Source of the DNA: an uncultured Bacteroidota bacterium
GTDB lineage: Bacteria > Bacteroidota > Bacteroidia > Bacteroidales > F082
DNA: 64,000 bases
Assembly (NCBI GenBank): GCA_937912115.1
Contig: CALDOI010000049.1
Span: 33,923-97,922, forward strand
Reading direction: 5' to 3'
The translations under genes and the position numbers were made by a program. Below are positions 33,170 to 40,734 of the stretch, in pieces (within the stretch, counting starts at the first letter, position 1; every line of letters starts with the position of its first letter). Below the pieces are notes generated by a model. It was given only the letters and a program-made list of their open reading frames with translations. It was not told where the DNA came from and made no database searches.

Positions 33170-33194
33170 TTAGTCAGATTAAAAAACATATAAT

Positions 33195-33617
33195 ATGAGT
33201 TTTTGGTGGATTCCTGCAATTATACTAGTTGCACTTTTAATTATATCCTTTTATAAGAGATATAGTATGATTAAAAACATGGACAGCAACGCTATCGAAA
33301 GTCCAAACCTAATAATCTTAACTGACTCTGATTACAAAAAGCAGATTAAATCAGGTGTATCTCTAATTGATTTTTGGGCGCCTTGGTGCATGCCTTGTAA
33401 AGTACAGGGACCTATTATTAACGAGGTTGCCAATGAAATGGGCAACAATGCTGCAATCTGCAAAATTAATATTGATCAAAACAAAAGAGCTGCTGCCGAA
33501 TTTGGAGTTAGAAGTATTCCAACAATCATTATTTTTAAGAACGGCAAGGTTGTTAAACAGCTGGTTGGTGTTAAATCCAAAACGGTTTTAGTAAAAGCGC
33601 TAGCTAGTTTTATCTAA
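33195..33617 (+). CDS. Membrane-anchored thioredoxin with WCMPC active site
   Basis: Thiol-disulfide oxidoreductase, 140 residues. An N-terminal hydrophobic segment (about 3-20, WWIPAIILVALLIISFY followed by KRY) acts as an uncleaved anchor, with the thioredoxin fold most likely inside by the positive-inside rule. Active site IDFWAPWCMPCK with Cys65 and Cys68; the central pair is Met-Pro rather than the usual Gly-Pro. The cis-proline RSIPTIIIFKNG is present. It stands alone between the PUL and a lipoprotein gene; the nearest thiol gene (dsbD) is 28 kb away. Confidence 0.88.
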   Translation: MSFWWIPAIILVALLIISFYKRYSMIKNMDSNAIESPNLIILTDSDYKKQIKSGVSLIDFWAPWCMPCKVQGPIINEVANEMGNNAAICKINIDQNKRAAAEFGVRSIPTIIIFKNGKVVKQLVGVKSKTVLVKALASFI

Positions 33618-33703
33618 TCAGCTTAACCTATAAGGTGATGCATCCGCCCCCATTCATTTGCAATACAAGGATCTAATATCTAACATATTTTCATTTTCTA
33701 TAT

Positions 33704-33754
33704 AAATGGATTGAAAATCCATTTCACCGTAGTTCGGGATAAAATATCCCGAAC
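33704..33754 (+). repeat. Two adjacent perfect hairpins with three-base loops
   Basis: AAATGGATT-GAA-AATCCATTT (33704-33724) and GTTCGGGATA-AAA-TATCCCGAAC (33732-33754) are stems of 9 and 10 bp separated by 7 nt. Neither is followed by a T-tract, so they are not simple terminators. They lie in the 238-bp gap between the thioredoxin and lipoprotein genes. Confidence 0.7.
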
Positions 33755-33855
33755 AGCATTCCCAATAATTCAATAAAATATTATTTTTTAGGTAGGGTAA
33801 ACTGTGCACTCTTCGGTATGATAATAAAACGGAATCCTAACTAAAAAATAAAATC

Positions 33856-34686
33856 ATGAAAAAATTGAAATTAATTATCGTATTATCAATGGTCATCGGG
33901 GTCGCTTCTTTCACGACATCTTGTAAAAAAGACATCCAGGATATTGCAGCCGACACATCTGTATCAGCAGATGATGCTTTTGCAGAAAGCATATTTGATG
34001 ATGTAACCAATATTGCCAACGAAGCATACAACAATGGTGGTGATGGACTAAAAGCCACAAACGAAAATCTTTATTTATCAGGCTGTGCAACAGTAACTCT
34101 CGACACAACGATTTTTCCGCACTTACTTACAATTGACTTTGGTGAGGAGAATTGCCTTTGTCAGGATGGCAGAAATAGAAGAGGAAAAATATTAATAACA
34201 TTTAATGGTAGATATTGGTGGCCAGGTACTGTTATTACATATGGTTTCGATAATTATTTTGTTAACGACAATCAGGTTGACGGAACCAAAGTAGTTACAA
34301 ATATGGGCTTTAACGATGATGGTCATTTTTATTTCAACATAGAAGTTGTGGGCGTAATTGTTCTTGCTAATAGTGGGGGAACACTTAGTTGGAATACCTC
34401 AAAAGTTAGAGAATGGATTGAGGGATACACCACATGGAATCCTTTTGATGATGTGTATTTAATTACAGGATCAGCAAATGGAATAAGGCCAAATGGACAA
34501 ACCTGGACAAGAGAAATAATTACACCATTACGTGTTGAAATAGGCTGCCGTTGGATTGTTTCAGGTACTATGGAAATTCAGCCTGAGGGACTATCTTTAA
34601 GAATTGTGGACTGGGGTAACGGTGAATGTGATAACATTGCAACTGTACTTGTAAATGGGGTTACTTACACAATATTTCTTAATTAG
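33856..34686 (+). CDS. Bacteroidota lipoprotein of unknown function
   Basis: 276 residues with a lipoprotein signal (FTTSC, Cys23). After a low-complexity linker (about 25-70) comes a beta-rich domain with regular features: GRNRRGKILITFNGRYWWPGTVITYGF, NDDGHFYFNIEVVGVIV, VYLITGSANGIRPNGQTW and a closing DWGNGECDNIATVLVNG. Cysteines outside the lipobox occur at CLC, GCRW and ECDN, and may form disulfides. I know similar proteins from Bacteroidota genomes but no function. It is separated from the vWA gene by a strong hairpin and may share its transcript. Confidence 0.7.
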   Translation: MKKLKLIIVLSMVIGVASFTTSCKKDIQDIAADTSVSADDAFAESIFDDVTNIANEAYNNGGDGLKATNENLYLSGCATVTLDTTIFPHLLTIDFGEENCLCQDGRNRRGKILITFNGRYWWPGTVITYGFDNYFVNDNQVDGTKVVTNMGFNDDGHFYFNIEVVGVIVLANSGGTLSWNTSKVREWIEGYTTWNPFDDVYLITGSANGIRPNGQTWTREIITPLRVEIGCRWIVSGTMEIQPEGLSLRIVDWGNGECDNIATVLVNGVTYTIFLN

Positions 34687-34702
34687 CAATTAAAAAATAA
34701 GT

Positions 34703-34738
34703 CATAATAATCCTTCTAAATATGGTAGGGTTATTATG
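34703..34738 (+). repeat. Strong stem-loop between the two lipoprotein genes
   Basis: CATAATAATCCT pairs with AGGGTTATTATG: 12 bp with one G-T pair and a 12-nt loop. There is no T-tract on the plus side, but the minus-strand side is followed by TTTTTT, so it is not a clear plus-strand terminator. It could set mRNA processing or stability between the genes on either side. Confidence 0.6.
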
Positions 34739-34765
34739 ATTTTAAAATCCATAAAATTAACATTC

Positions 34766-36208
34766 ATGAAAACCTGTTTCTTTATTTTTGCAATAATAGC
34801 TCTAGTAACTACCAGTTGTACAAAAGATAGTGGATTCAATATAAATATGGAACCACAACCTGTAATCTATAATGAAAAATACAAGGATTATGAAGAGAAT
34901 CCGTTTATGAAAGTAACGGACCAACCCATCTCAACATTCTCAGTTGATGCCGATGGTGGTTCATATGCTAATATGAGAAGGTTCTTATATATTGGTCAAA
35001 CACCACCCAAATCCTCAGTTAGAATTGAAGAATATATCAATTATTTCACCTTCGACTATAAGGAGCCTACAGATGGTGAGAATGTTTCGTTGGAGTCAGA
35101 GATTTCAGGTTGTCCGTGGAATGCTGAACATTTTTTGATGAGAGTTGGAATGAAGGGAAAAACTATTCCGGAAAGCGAGCTTCCAAATTCAAATTATGTA
35201 TTTTTAATAGATGTTTCGGGTTCAATGAACTCACCGGATAAATTAGGGATATTAAAAACCGGATTTAGTACTATGGTCGACAAACTAAAGGACCAAGATA
35301 GAATTGCGATAGTTACTTATGCTGGTGAAGCCGGCGTTTTACTTCCTTCAACATATGGAGATGAAAAATCGAAAATAAAGGAAGCCATTGATCAATTAGG
35401 TGCCGGAGGTTCAACCGCCGGGGCAGCAGGGATTTCAGCGGCCTATGAGATTGCGCAAGAGAATTATATCCCAGATGGAAATAATAGAGTGATACTAGGA
35501 TCTGATGGAGACTTTAATGTTGGCCCATCATCAACTGATGAGTTAATAGAGTTGATTGAAGAAAAAAGAGAGTCGGGTATTTACTTAACGGTGCTTGGAG
35601 TTGGTGGTGGAAATCTTAATGATTATATGATGGAACAAATAGCCAACAAAGGAAACGGAAATTATGAATATATCGACAATGCTAAACAAATTCAGAAAGT
35701 GTTTATATATGAATTTGAGAAATTTTATACCGTTGCAAAAGACTCTAAAATTCAGATTACCTTTAATGTCAATATGGTTGATTCTTATCGTCTTATTGGT
35801 TACGAGAATCGTGCATTAAATAATGAAGATTTTGAGAATGACACAATAGATGCCGGTGAAATTGGTTCATCACAAACCATTACTGCCCTCTACGAACTTG
35901 TATTACTCGATACATTAAATACTGATAAATATGCACAATTCGATTTTCGCTATAAGAAACCTAACGAAACCCAAAGCAGATTGTTAACCCATGATATTGG
36001 CAATATTCCGAAAGATATTTATGAGTCAACTGAGAACATGAGGTTTGCTGCTGCAATAGGAGGATTTGGATTGATGATGAAACAATCTGAATACAAAGGA
36101 ACAGCTTCAAAACAGTTGGTACTTGAACTAGGAAATAGCTCAACAACATTTGACCCTAACAATTACAGAAAGGAATTTAATGATTTGGTAACAAACTGGA
36201 CAGAATAA
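34766..36208 (+). CDS. vWA-domain lipoprotein (YfbK/DUF3520-like)
   Basis: Lipoprotein of 480 residues; ATG at 34766 is chosen for its signal peptide and lipobox (VTTSC, Cys18). An N-terminal domain (about 50-140: FMKVTDQPISTFSVDADGGSYANMRRFL, RIEEYINYF) is typical of this family. The vWA domain begins with YVFLIDVSGSMNSPDKL, an intact MIDAS motif near residue 148, with GGSTAGAAGISAAYEIA and VILGSDGDFNVG. A C-terminal DUF3520-like region follows. The role is unknown; it lies 90 bp before an ECF sigma gene and may be in its regulon. Confidence 0.87.
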   Translation: MKTCFFIFAIIALVTTSCTKDSGFNINMEPQPVIYNEKYKDYEENPFMKVTDQPISTFSVDADGGSYANMRRFLYIGQTPPKSSVRIEEYINYFTFDYKEPTDGENVSLESEISGCPWNAEHFLMRVGMKGKTIPESELPNSNYVFLIDVSGSMNSPDKLGILKTGFSTMVDKLKDQDRIAIVTYAGEAGVLLPSTYGDEKSKIKEAIDQLGAGGSTAGAAGISAAYEIAQENYIPDGNNRVILGSDGDFNVGPSSTDELIELIEEKRESGIYLTVLGVGGGNLNDYMMEQIANKGNGNYEYIDNAKQIQKVFIYEFEKFYTVAKDSKIQITFNVNMVDSYRLIGYENRALNNEDFENDTIDAGEIGSSQTITALYELVLLDTLNTDKYAQFDFRYKKPNETQSRLLTHDIGNIPKDIYESTENMRFAAAIGGFGLMMKQSEYKGTASKQLVLELGNSSTTFDPNNYRKEFNDLVTNWTE

Positions 36209-36298
36209 CTTGGTTTAATAGTAACCAATCCGCTATATAATAAAAAACTAAAACAGAAAATATGTAGTATTTTTACGCTAATCAAAAAAAACAATTCA

Positions 36299-36784
36299 TT
36301 GACACGGCAGTTTTTTAAAGAAATTTTTGACAATCATTTTGATACAGTGAGAAATTACATTTATTATCGATCAGGTGATACTGAACTTGCAACTGATATT
36401 GCTCAGGATGCGTTCTTAAGAATCTGGGAAAAGCAAATCGACCCAAATAATAACAATGTAATTGGGTTGCTGATCAAGATTTCGGGAGATTTGTTGGTTA
36501 GCAACTATAGAAAACAAAAGGTTGCTTCTAACTTTAAGCTCAATATTCAGCCAAGATTTGAATCACAAACAGCGGCTGATAAAATGCTATTTGTCGAATT
36601 GAAAAATAGATATAATCAGGCTCTAGGTAAATTACCAGAAAAACAGAGAACTGTATTTTTGATGAGCAGAATGGACAATCTGAAATACCATGAAATAGCT
36701 GCTGCAACCGGAATAAGCAATAAGGCTGTTGAAAAAAGAATGAAAAATGCTCTCTCATATTTAAGAAAGGAGCTTAATTACTAA
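36299..36784 (+). CDS. ECF-type RNA polymerase sigma factor
   Basis: Extracytoplasmic-function sigma factor, 161 residues. Region 2: FDTVRNYIYYRSGDTELATDIAQDAFLRIWEK; region 4: ALGKLPEKQRTVFLMSRMDNLKYHEIAAATGISNKAVEKRMKNALSYLRKEL with its helix-turn-helix. The start is TTG at 36299; no in-frame ATG fits. It is followed 1 bp later by a FecR anti-sigma gene and then a TonB receptor, the classical FecI-FecR-FecA arrangement, so it should direct transcription in response to a ligand sensed at the outer membrane. Confidence 0.93.
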   Translation: MTRQFFKEIFDNHFDTVRNYIYYRSGDTELATDIAQDAFLRIWEKQIDPNNNNVIGLLIKISGDLLVSNYRKQKVASNFKLNIQPRFESQTAADKMLFVELKNRYNQALGKLPEKQRTVFLMSRMDNLKYHEIAAATGISNKAVEKRMKNALSYLRKELNY

Positions 36785-36785
36785 C

Positions 36786-37652
36786 ATGAAAAACACAAAC
36801 TTACATAACAAGAACTACATTGAAGAGGAATTCTTTTCTTCAGCCGAAACTAAGTATGAAAAATCAAAGGCTGATATATGGAATGATATTATATCAAAAA
36901 TTGATAACCCACATGAAACTAGTTCAGAATTACGAAAAACTACCCCATTACAACTAAGAGTTTTTTATGGTATTGCCGCATGTATAATATTACTGCTGGG
37001 GACTACACTAATGCTTCGATTCTACAGTACGTCAAACTATTGCCCTGATGGGAAACAACTTACTGTAAATCTTCCCGACGGATCAACTGTATCAATGCAA
37101 TCAAATTCAACAATAACATATTATCCTTTATGGTGGAAATTTTCCAGAAGAATAGTATTAACCGGAGAAGCTTTTTTTGATGTAAAAACAGGAAATGAAT
37201 TTAGAGTATCATCACCTCGCGGAAGCACCATAGTGCTTGGTACAAGCTTTAACATTTTTGCAAGTAATTATGAATATAAGGTAACCTGTTTTACCGGAAG
37301 AGTTAAGGTAGTTTCAGCACATGAACGATCGATTATTCTTAGTCCTGATTATAGCGCCGAAATTACTCCTAGTGGCGAAATTAAAGTCTCAAAATATATT
37401 ATAGAGAGTGATTTGTTGGTAGTTGAAAACAATATGTTTGATTACAGTTCCGTTCCTCTCTCGAAAGTTATTGTTGATATTGAAGACTATTATAATATTT
37501 CTATAACTTCTAGTACCGGGCTTGACTATATGTATACAGGATTTTTCTCGAAACATAAAACTATCGAAGAAGTACTCTACTTATTATGTAAACCATATGG
37601 TCTTACCTTTGTAGTATTATCAGATAATAAATACCATATTATTAAAAATTGA
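36786..37652 (+). CDS. FecR-type anti-sigma factor
   Basis: Inner-membrane regulator of the ECF sigma factor encoded just upstream, 288 residues. Cytoplasmic N-terminus (1-57), one membrane helix (about 58-80, VFYGIAACIILLLGTTLMLRF), then a periplasmic FecR domain (LPDGSTVSMQSNSTITYYPLWW, VLTGEAFFDV, VLGTSFNIFA) and the C-terminal DUF4974-like secretin/TonB-short-domain fold (VPLSKVIVDIEDYYNISI, TIEEVLYLLCKPYGL). Its stop codon overlaps the TTG start of the receptor gene. Confidence 0.93.
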   Translation: MKNTNLHNKNYIEEEFFSSAETKYEKSKADIWNDIISKIDNPHETSSELRKTTPLQLRVFYGIAACIILLLGTTLMLRFYSTSNYCPDGKQLTVNLPDGSTVSMQSNSTITYYPLWWKFSRRIVLTGEAFFDVKTGNEFRVSSPRGSTIVLGTSFNIFASNYEYKVTCFTGRVKVVSAHERSIILSPDYSAEITPSGEIKVSKYIIESDLLVVENNMFDYSSVPLSKVIVDIEDYYNISITSSTGLDYMYTGFFSKHKTIEEVLYLLCKPYGLTFVVLSDNKYHIIKN

Positions 37653-40162
37653 AGGTAATAGCGAAAACATCTTTAGTCTCTATATTTCTGCTGCTTTCAT
37701 TCTATTTTTCTTCAGCACAAGAAATTAAGATTAACGCCATCAATACTCCTCTTAATCAAGTACTGATAAGTATTATTTATTCAAATAATGTTAATATTTC
37801 GTTTGATGATAATAGCCTTTCAAGATACACAATAACCGAACAAAGAAGTTTTCCATCAATTGAAGAAGCTCTTACACAACTACTTGATAGTTCATCACTG
37901 GCCTTTGAATTAATTGACGATGTTTGGGTTATTTACCCCGTAGAATCAAGGGCAAACGAAACCTCAACTAAAGCCGGACGGATTTACGATTTATATTCAG
38001 ATGAATCACTCCCCTATTCTCACATAATTGTAAATGGTTGGCCATCTATTTCTGATTTAAGTGGAAATTATTCAGTTGCACTGGTTGGAGATGATAGCCT
38101 AATACATATTAAAGTTTCCCATTTGGGATACTATGTCATAGATACCCTTATGGGGATAAACCACATTCATAATTTTGCTCTAACACCCTCCAGTATTGGC
38201 CTATCCGAAATTGTTATATCAGATAAAATAGTCGAAAAAACCACTCAAATAGGTGACCAACCTGGACTAATGAAACTTAATCATAAAATAGCACATTTCT
38301 TACCCGGGTACGGCGACAACTCTGTGTTTAACCTTATCCGATTAATGCCCGGCATACTTGCATCTGGCGAACAAACCAGTGAATTAATAATTTGGGGAGG
38401 ATATGCTGGCCATAGCAAGGTAATGTTTGATGGCTTCACTGCGTACGGACTTAAAAACTTTAACGATAACATTAGCTCTTTCAACCCTTTTATGGCAAAA
38501 GCTATTGAAATTTACAAGGGTGGATATGATGCCAGTTATGGAGGTAGAGTTGGTGGTATTGTTGATATAATTGGAAAAAATGGCAATACACAATCTCCTT
38601 CCTTTACTTTCAGCATTAACAATATGACTCTAAATGGTATGGTTGAAATTCCTATTGCAAAAAAAGGATCCTTAATATTGGCTTTCCGGCATACATATTA
38701 CAAGCTATACAACCCATCGGATATGTCAGCAATAATATCGCCAAACATTAATCCTGATTCAACAACTGATGTTGACATTACCGTAGTACCTGATTATATT
38801 TTTAGAGATGCAAATATTAAATATTCCACTAGAATTAACGAAAAAGATAATTTTTACATAAGTCTGCATGCCGGAGATGATAAATTTTCGTATGTAATTG
38901 ATGAACTTGTTAATAATAGATTGTATGATAAAAAAACCAAGGATGAAAATACTCAAATAGGCGGATCAATTTTTTACGGTCATGGATGGAAAAAAGGGAA
39001 CACCTCCAACATAAGATTGAGTTATTCGGGATTTAACAATTCATATGCTAACAATTCCAAGTTTACAATTCCTTCGGGAGGAGATATTGAATATATATCT
39101 GATGATAATAGCACTAATAAGCTGGGTGAATATAAGATTGAAAACAGTAATTCTGTCACGATAAACCAGATACATACCTTTGAAAATGGTATCAACCTTA
39201 CATACAATTCAGTCAAGCTGGAAGAATATTCATTTAACACAAAAATGGCATACTACCATTCAACCGGAAGCATAGCCAGTATCTTTGCTCAAGACAATAT
39301 TTCAATCAACAAAAAATTAAATATAAAAGCCGGATTTCGGTTAACCTATGCTTTCTATTTACAGAAAATATATTTTGAGCCTCGATTATCAGCAACTTTT
39401 AAATTAGATGAATATTGGAAAATTAATACAGCATTTGGAATTTACAATCAGTTTATTGCATTAACCACGGTAGTTGACGATCTTGGGAATTTCAAATATT
39501 TGTGGTCGTTAAGTAACGATGATATTATTCCTGTGTTAAACGCGACACATTATGTACTTGGCACATCATACCATCGCCATAATTTCACTTTCAGTATTGA
39601 AGGATATTATAAAAACACAACAGGATTAAGCAGATTTGTTAGTCTTGTGGTTGGTAATATCAAAGATATTTTCCACGGCAAGGCTGAAAGTTATGGTATG
39701 GATTTTTTAATCAAAAAAGATTTATCAAAACACTCGGCATGGATTGCATATTCGTTAAGCAAAACTATTGAGCACTTCAGCTATAACAATATAGAAGATA
39801 CAAGAAGAGCGCCTCAAGACCAACGACATGAAATAAAACTTGCAGCAATGTTGAATTTCGACCCAGTATATTTCTCAACAAATTATGTATATGGTTCTGG
39901 GTTTCCTTATGGAAATGAATCGCAGCAATACAATGAGGAATCTGATAAAATGTATAGTCGCTGGGACGCTTCAATTATTTATAAATTCCTTGATAGGAAG
40001 GTACAAGGAGAGGTTGGTATTTCTATCCTAAACGTATTAAATACAAAGAATTCAAAATACTCTTCATTTGAAAAAATCCCATCAAACCAAATCAACAATA
40101 TTAATATTTACACTGAAGCACTTCCTTTTACTCCTACTCTTCACTTGAAAATTTCGATGTAA
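37649..40162 (+). CDS. TonB-dependent receptor with STN signalling domain
   Basis: Outer-membrane receptor of a FecIRA-like system, 837 residues. Signal peptide (about 1-23, FYFSSAQ); STN domain (about 24-100, INAINTPLNQVLISIIYSNNVNISFDD) that contacts FecR; a short carboxypeptidase-like beta domain (about 110-185); plug with LPGYGDNSVFNLIRLMPGIL and YGGRVGGIVDI; then the barrel. The start is TTG at 37649, overlapping the fecR stop by 4 nt, which points to coupled translation. The ligand is unknown; no SusD partner or siderophore genes lie nearby. Confidence 0.92.
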   Translation: MKVIAKTSLVSIFLLLSFYFSSAQEIKINAINTPLNQVLISIIYSNNVNISFDDNSLSRYTITEQRSFPSIEEALTQLLDSSSLAFELIDDVWVIYPVESRANETSTKAGRIYDLYSDESLPYSHIIVNGWPSISDLSGNYSVALVGDDSLIHIKVSHLGYYVIDTLMGINHIHNFALTPSSIGLSEIVISDKIVEKTTQIGDQPGLMKLNHKIAHFLPGYGDNSVFNLIRLMPGILASGEQTSELIIWGGYAGHSKVMFDGFTAYGLKNFNDNISSFNPFMAKAIEIYKGGYDASYGGRVGGIVDIIGKNGNTQSPSFTFSINNMTLNGMVEIPIAKKGSLILAFRHTYYKLYNPSDMSAIISPNINPDSTTDVDITVVPDYIFRDANIKYSTRINEKDNFYISLHAGDDKFSYVIDELVNNRLYDKKTKDENTQIGGSIFYGHGWKKGNTSNIRLSYSGFNNSYANNSKFTIPSGGDIEYISDDNSTNKLGEYKIENSNSVTINQIHTFENGINLTYNSVKLEEYSFNTKMAYYHSTGSIASIFAQDNISINKKLNIKAGFRLTYAFYLQKIYFEPRLSATFKLDEYWKINTAFGIYNQFIALTTVVDDLGNFKYLWSLSNDDIIPVLNATHYVLGTSYHRHNFTFSIEGYYKNTTGLSRFVSLVVGNIKDIFHGKAESYGMDFLIKKDLSKHSAWIAYSLSKTIEHFSYNNIEDTRRAPQDQRHEIKLAAMLNFDPVYFSTNYVYGSGFPYGNESQQYNEESDKMYSRWDASIIYKFLDRKVQGEVGISILNVLNTKNSKYSSFEKIPSNQINNINIYTEALPFTPTLHLKISM

Positions 40163-40202
40163 TTGATTTCACCAGCCTTTTAATTGGAAATAATTTGATG
40201 GG

Positions 40203-40553
40203 TTATCCTGTCAACTCCTCTCTAATTTTCTTAGGCAATTTATCAACAACCAAATTGTATGAATCATTAATCAACTCCATAAGTAGGTTTCCCGAAATTC
40301 TTTCATCAAGAATTATAGTATTCCAATGTTTTTTATTCATATGGTATCCCGGTAATACAAAATCGTAATGTTCACGCAATATTATTGCTTTTTCAGGATC
40401 ACATTTTAAATTCATACTATGATTCTCATCAAGGTTAATTAATGCAAACATCTTATCTACAACCTTAAACACCAATGTTGTATCATCAAAAGGGAAGCTT
40501 TCATTCACTCTTTTTTTCTTAAGACAATACATTCTTATTTCTTCAACATTCAT
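40203..40553 (-). CDS. MmcQ/YjbR family protein
   Basis: Small cytoplasmic protein (116 residues) of the MmcQ/YjbR fold, which has a CyaY-like or DNA-binding-like topology. The pattern MNVEEIRMYCLKKKRVNESFPFDDTTLVFKV, then KCDPEKAIILRE, GYHMNKKHWNTI and LINDSYNLVVDKLPKK is characteristic. Function is not established in the family. It is convergent with the TonB receptor gene and has a -7 box just upstream. Confidence 0.88.
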   Translation of the reverse strand: MNVEEIRMYCLKKKRVNESFPFDDTTLVFKVVDKMFALINLDENHSMNLKCDPEKAIILREHYDFVLPGYHMNKKHWNTIILDERISGNLLMELINDSYNLVVDKLPKKIREELTG

Positions 40554-40575
40554 ACTCTCTACATATTGATTTTCA

Positions 40576-40583
40576 CAAAGTTA
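40576..40583 (-). promoter_or_regulatory. -7 box (TAACTTTG, minus strand) for the mmcQ-like gene
   Basis: TAACTTTG on the minus strand is an exact TAnnTTTG match about 23 nt before the ATG at 40553. Confidence 0.55.
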
Positions 40584-40616
40584 ATTATAATAATCATGCC
40601 ATAGGAAAGAAAAAAA

Positions 40617-40647
40617 CTTGCTTTATTATTATTTTGATATACTTTTG
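40617..40647 (+). promoter_or_regulatory. Promoter of the carboxyltransferase operon
   Basis: CTTG at 40617-40620 (near match to TTTG) and TACTTTTG at 40640-40647 (exact TAnnTTTG) are 19 nt apart. Transcription should start near 40654, at the base of the leader hairpin. Confidence 0.7.
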
Positions 40648-40654
40648 CACTCTT

Positions 40655-40713
40655 AGAGATAAGTATTCCTGTATGGAAAAAGGCCAAGCTTGGGTTAACT
40701 TATCTCTTTTTTT
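40655..40713 (+). promoter_or_regulatory. Terminator-like structured leader before the carboxyltransferase gene
   Basis: AGAGATAAGT (40655-40664) pairs perfectly with ACTTATCTCT (40698-40707), followed by seven Ts to 40713. The 33-nt interior can form two smaller hairpins (TTCC/GGAA at 40666-40678, and CCA-AGCT-TGG at 40684-40693), giving a three-way junction. It begins at about the first transcribed base and lies 21 nt before the ATG. This looks like an attenuator, a short terminated RNA, or a riboswitch-like control element; I know no family it matches. Confidence 0.6.
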
Positions 40714-40734
40714 GTTCACCCAAAACTATAAGAT

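Noticed and set aside
36210..36228. TTGGTT/AACCAA hairpin after the vWA gene
   Set aside because: Only six base pairs and no T-tract; it may be chance in AT-rich DNA.
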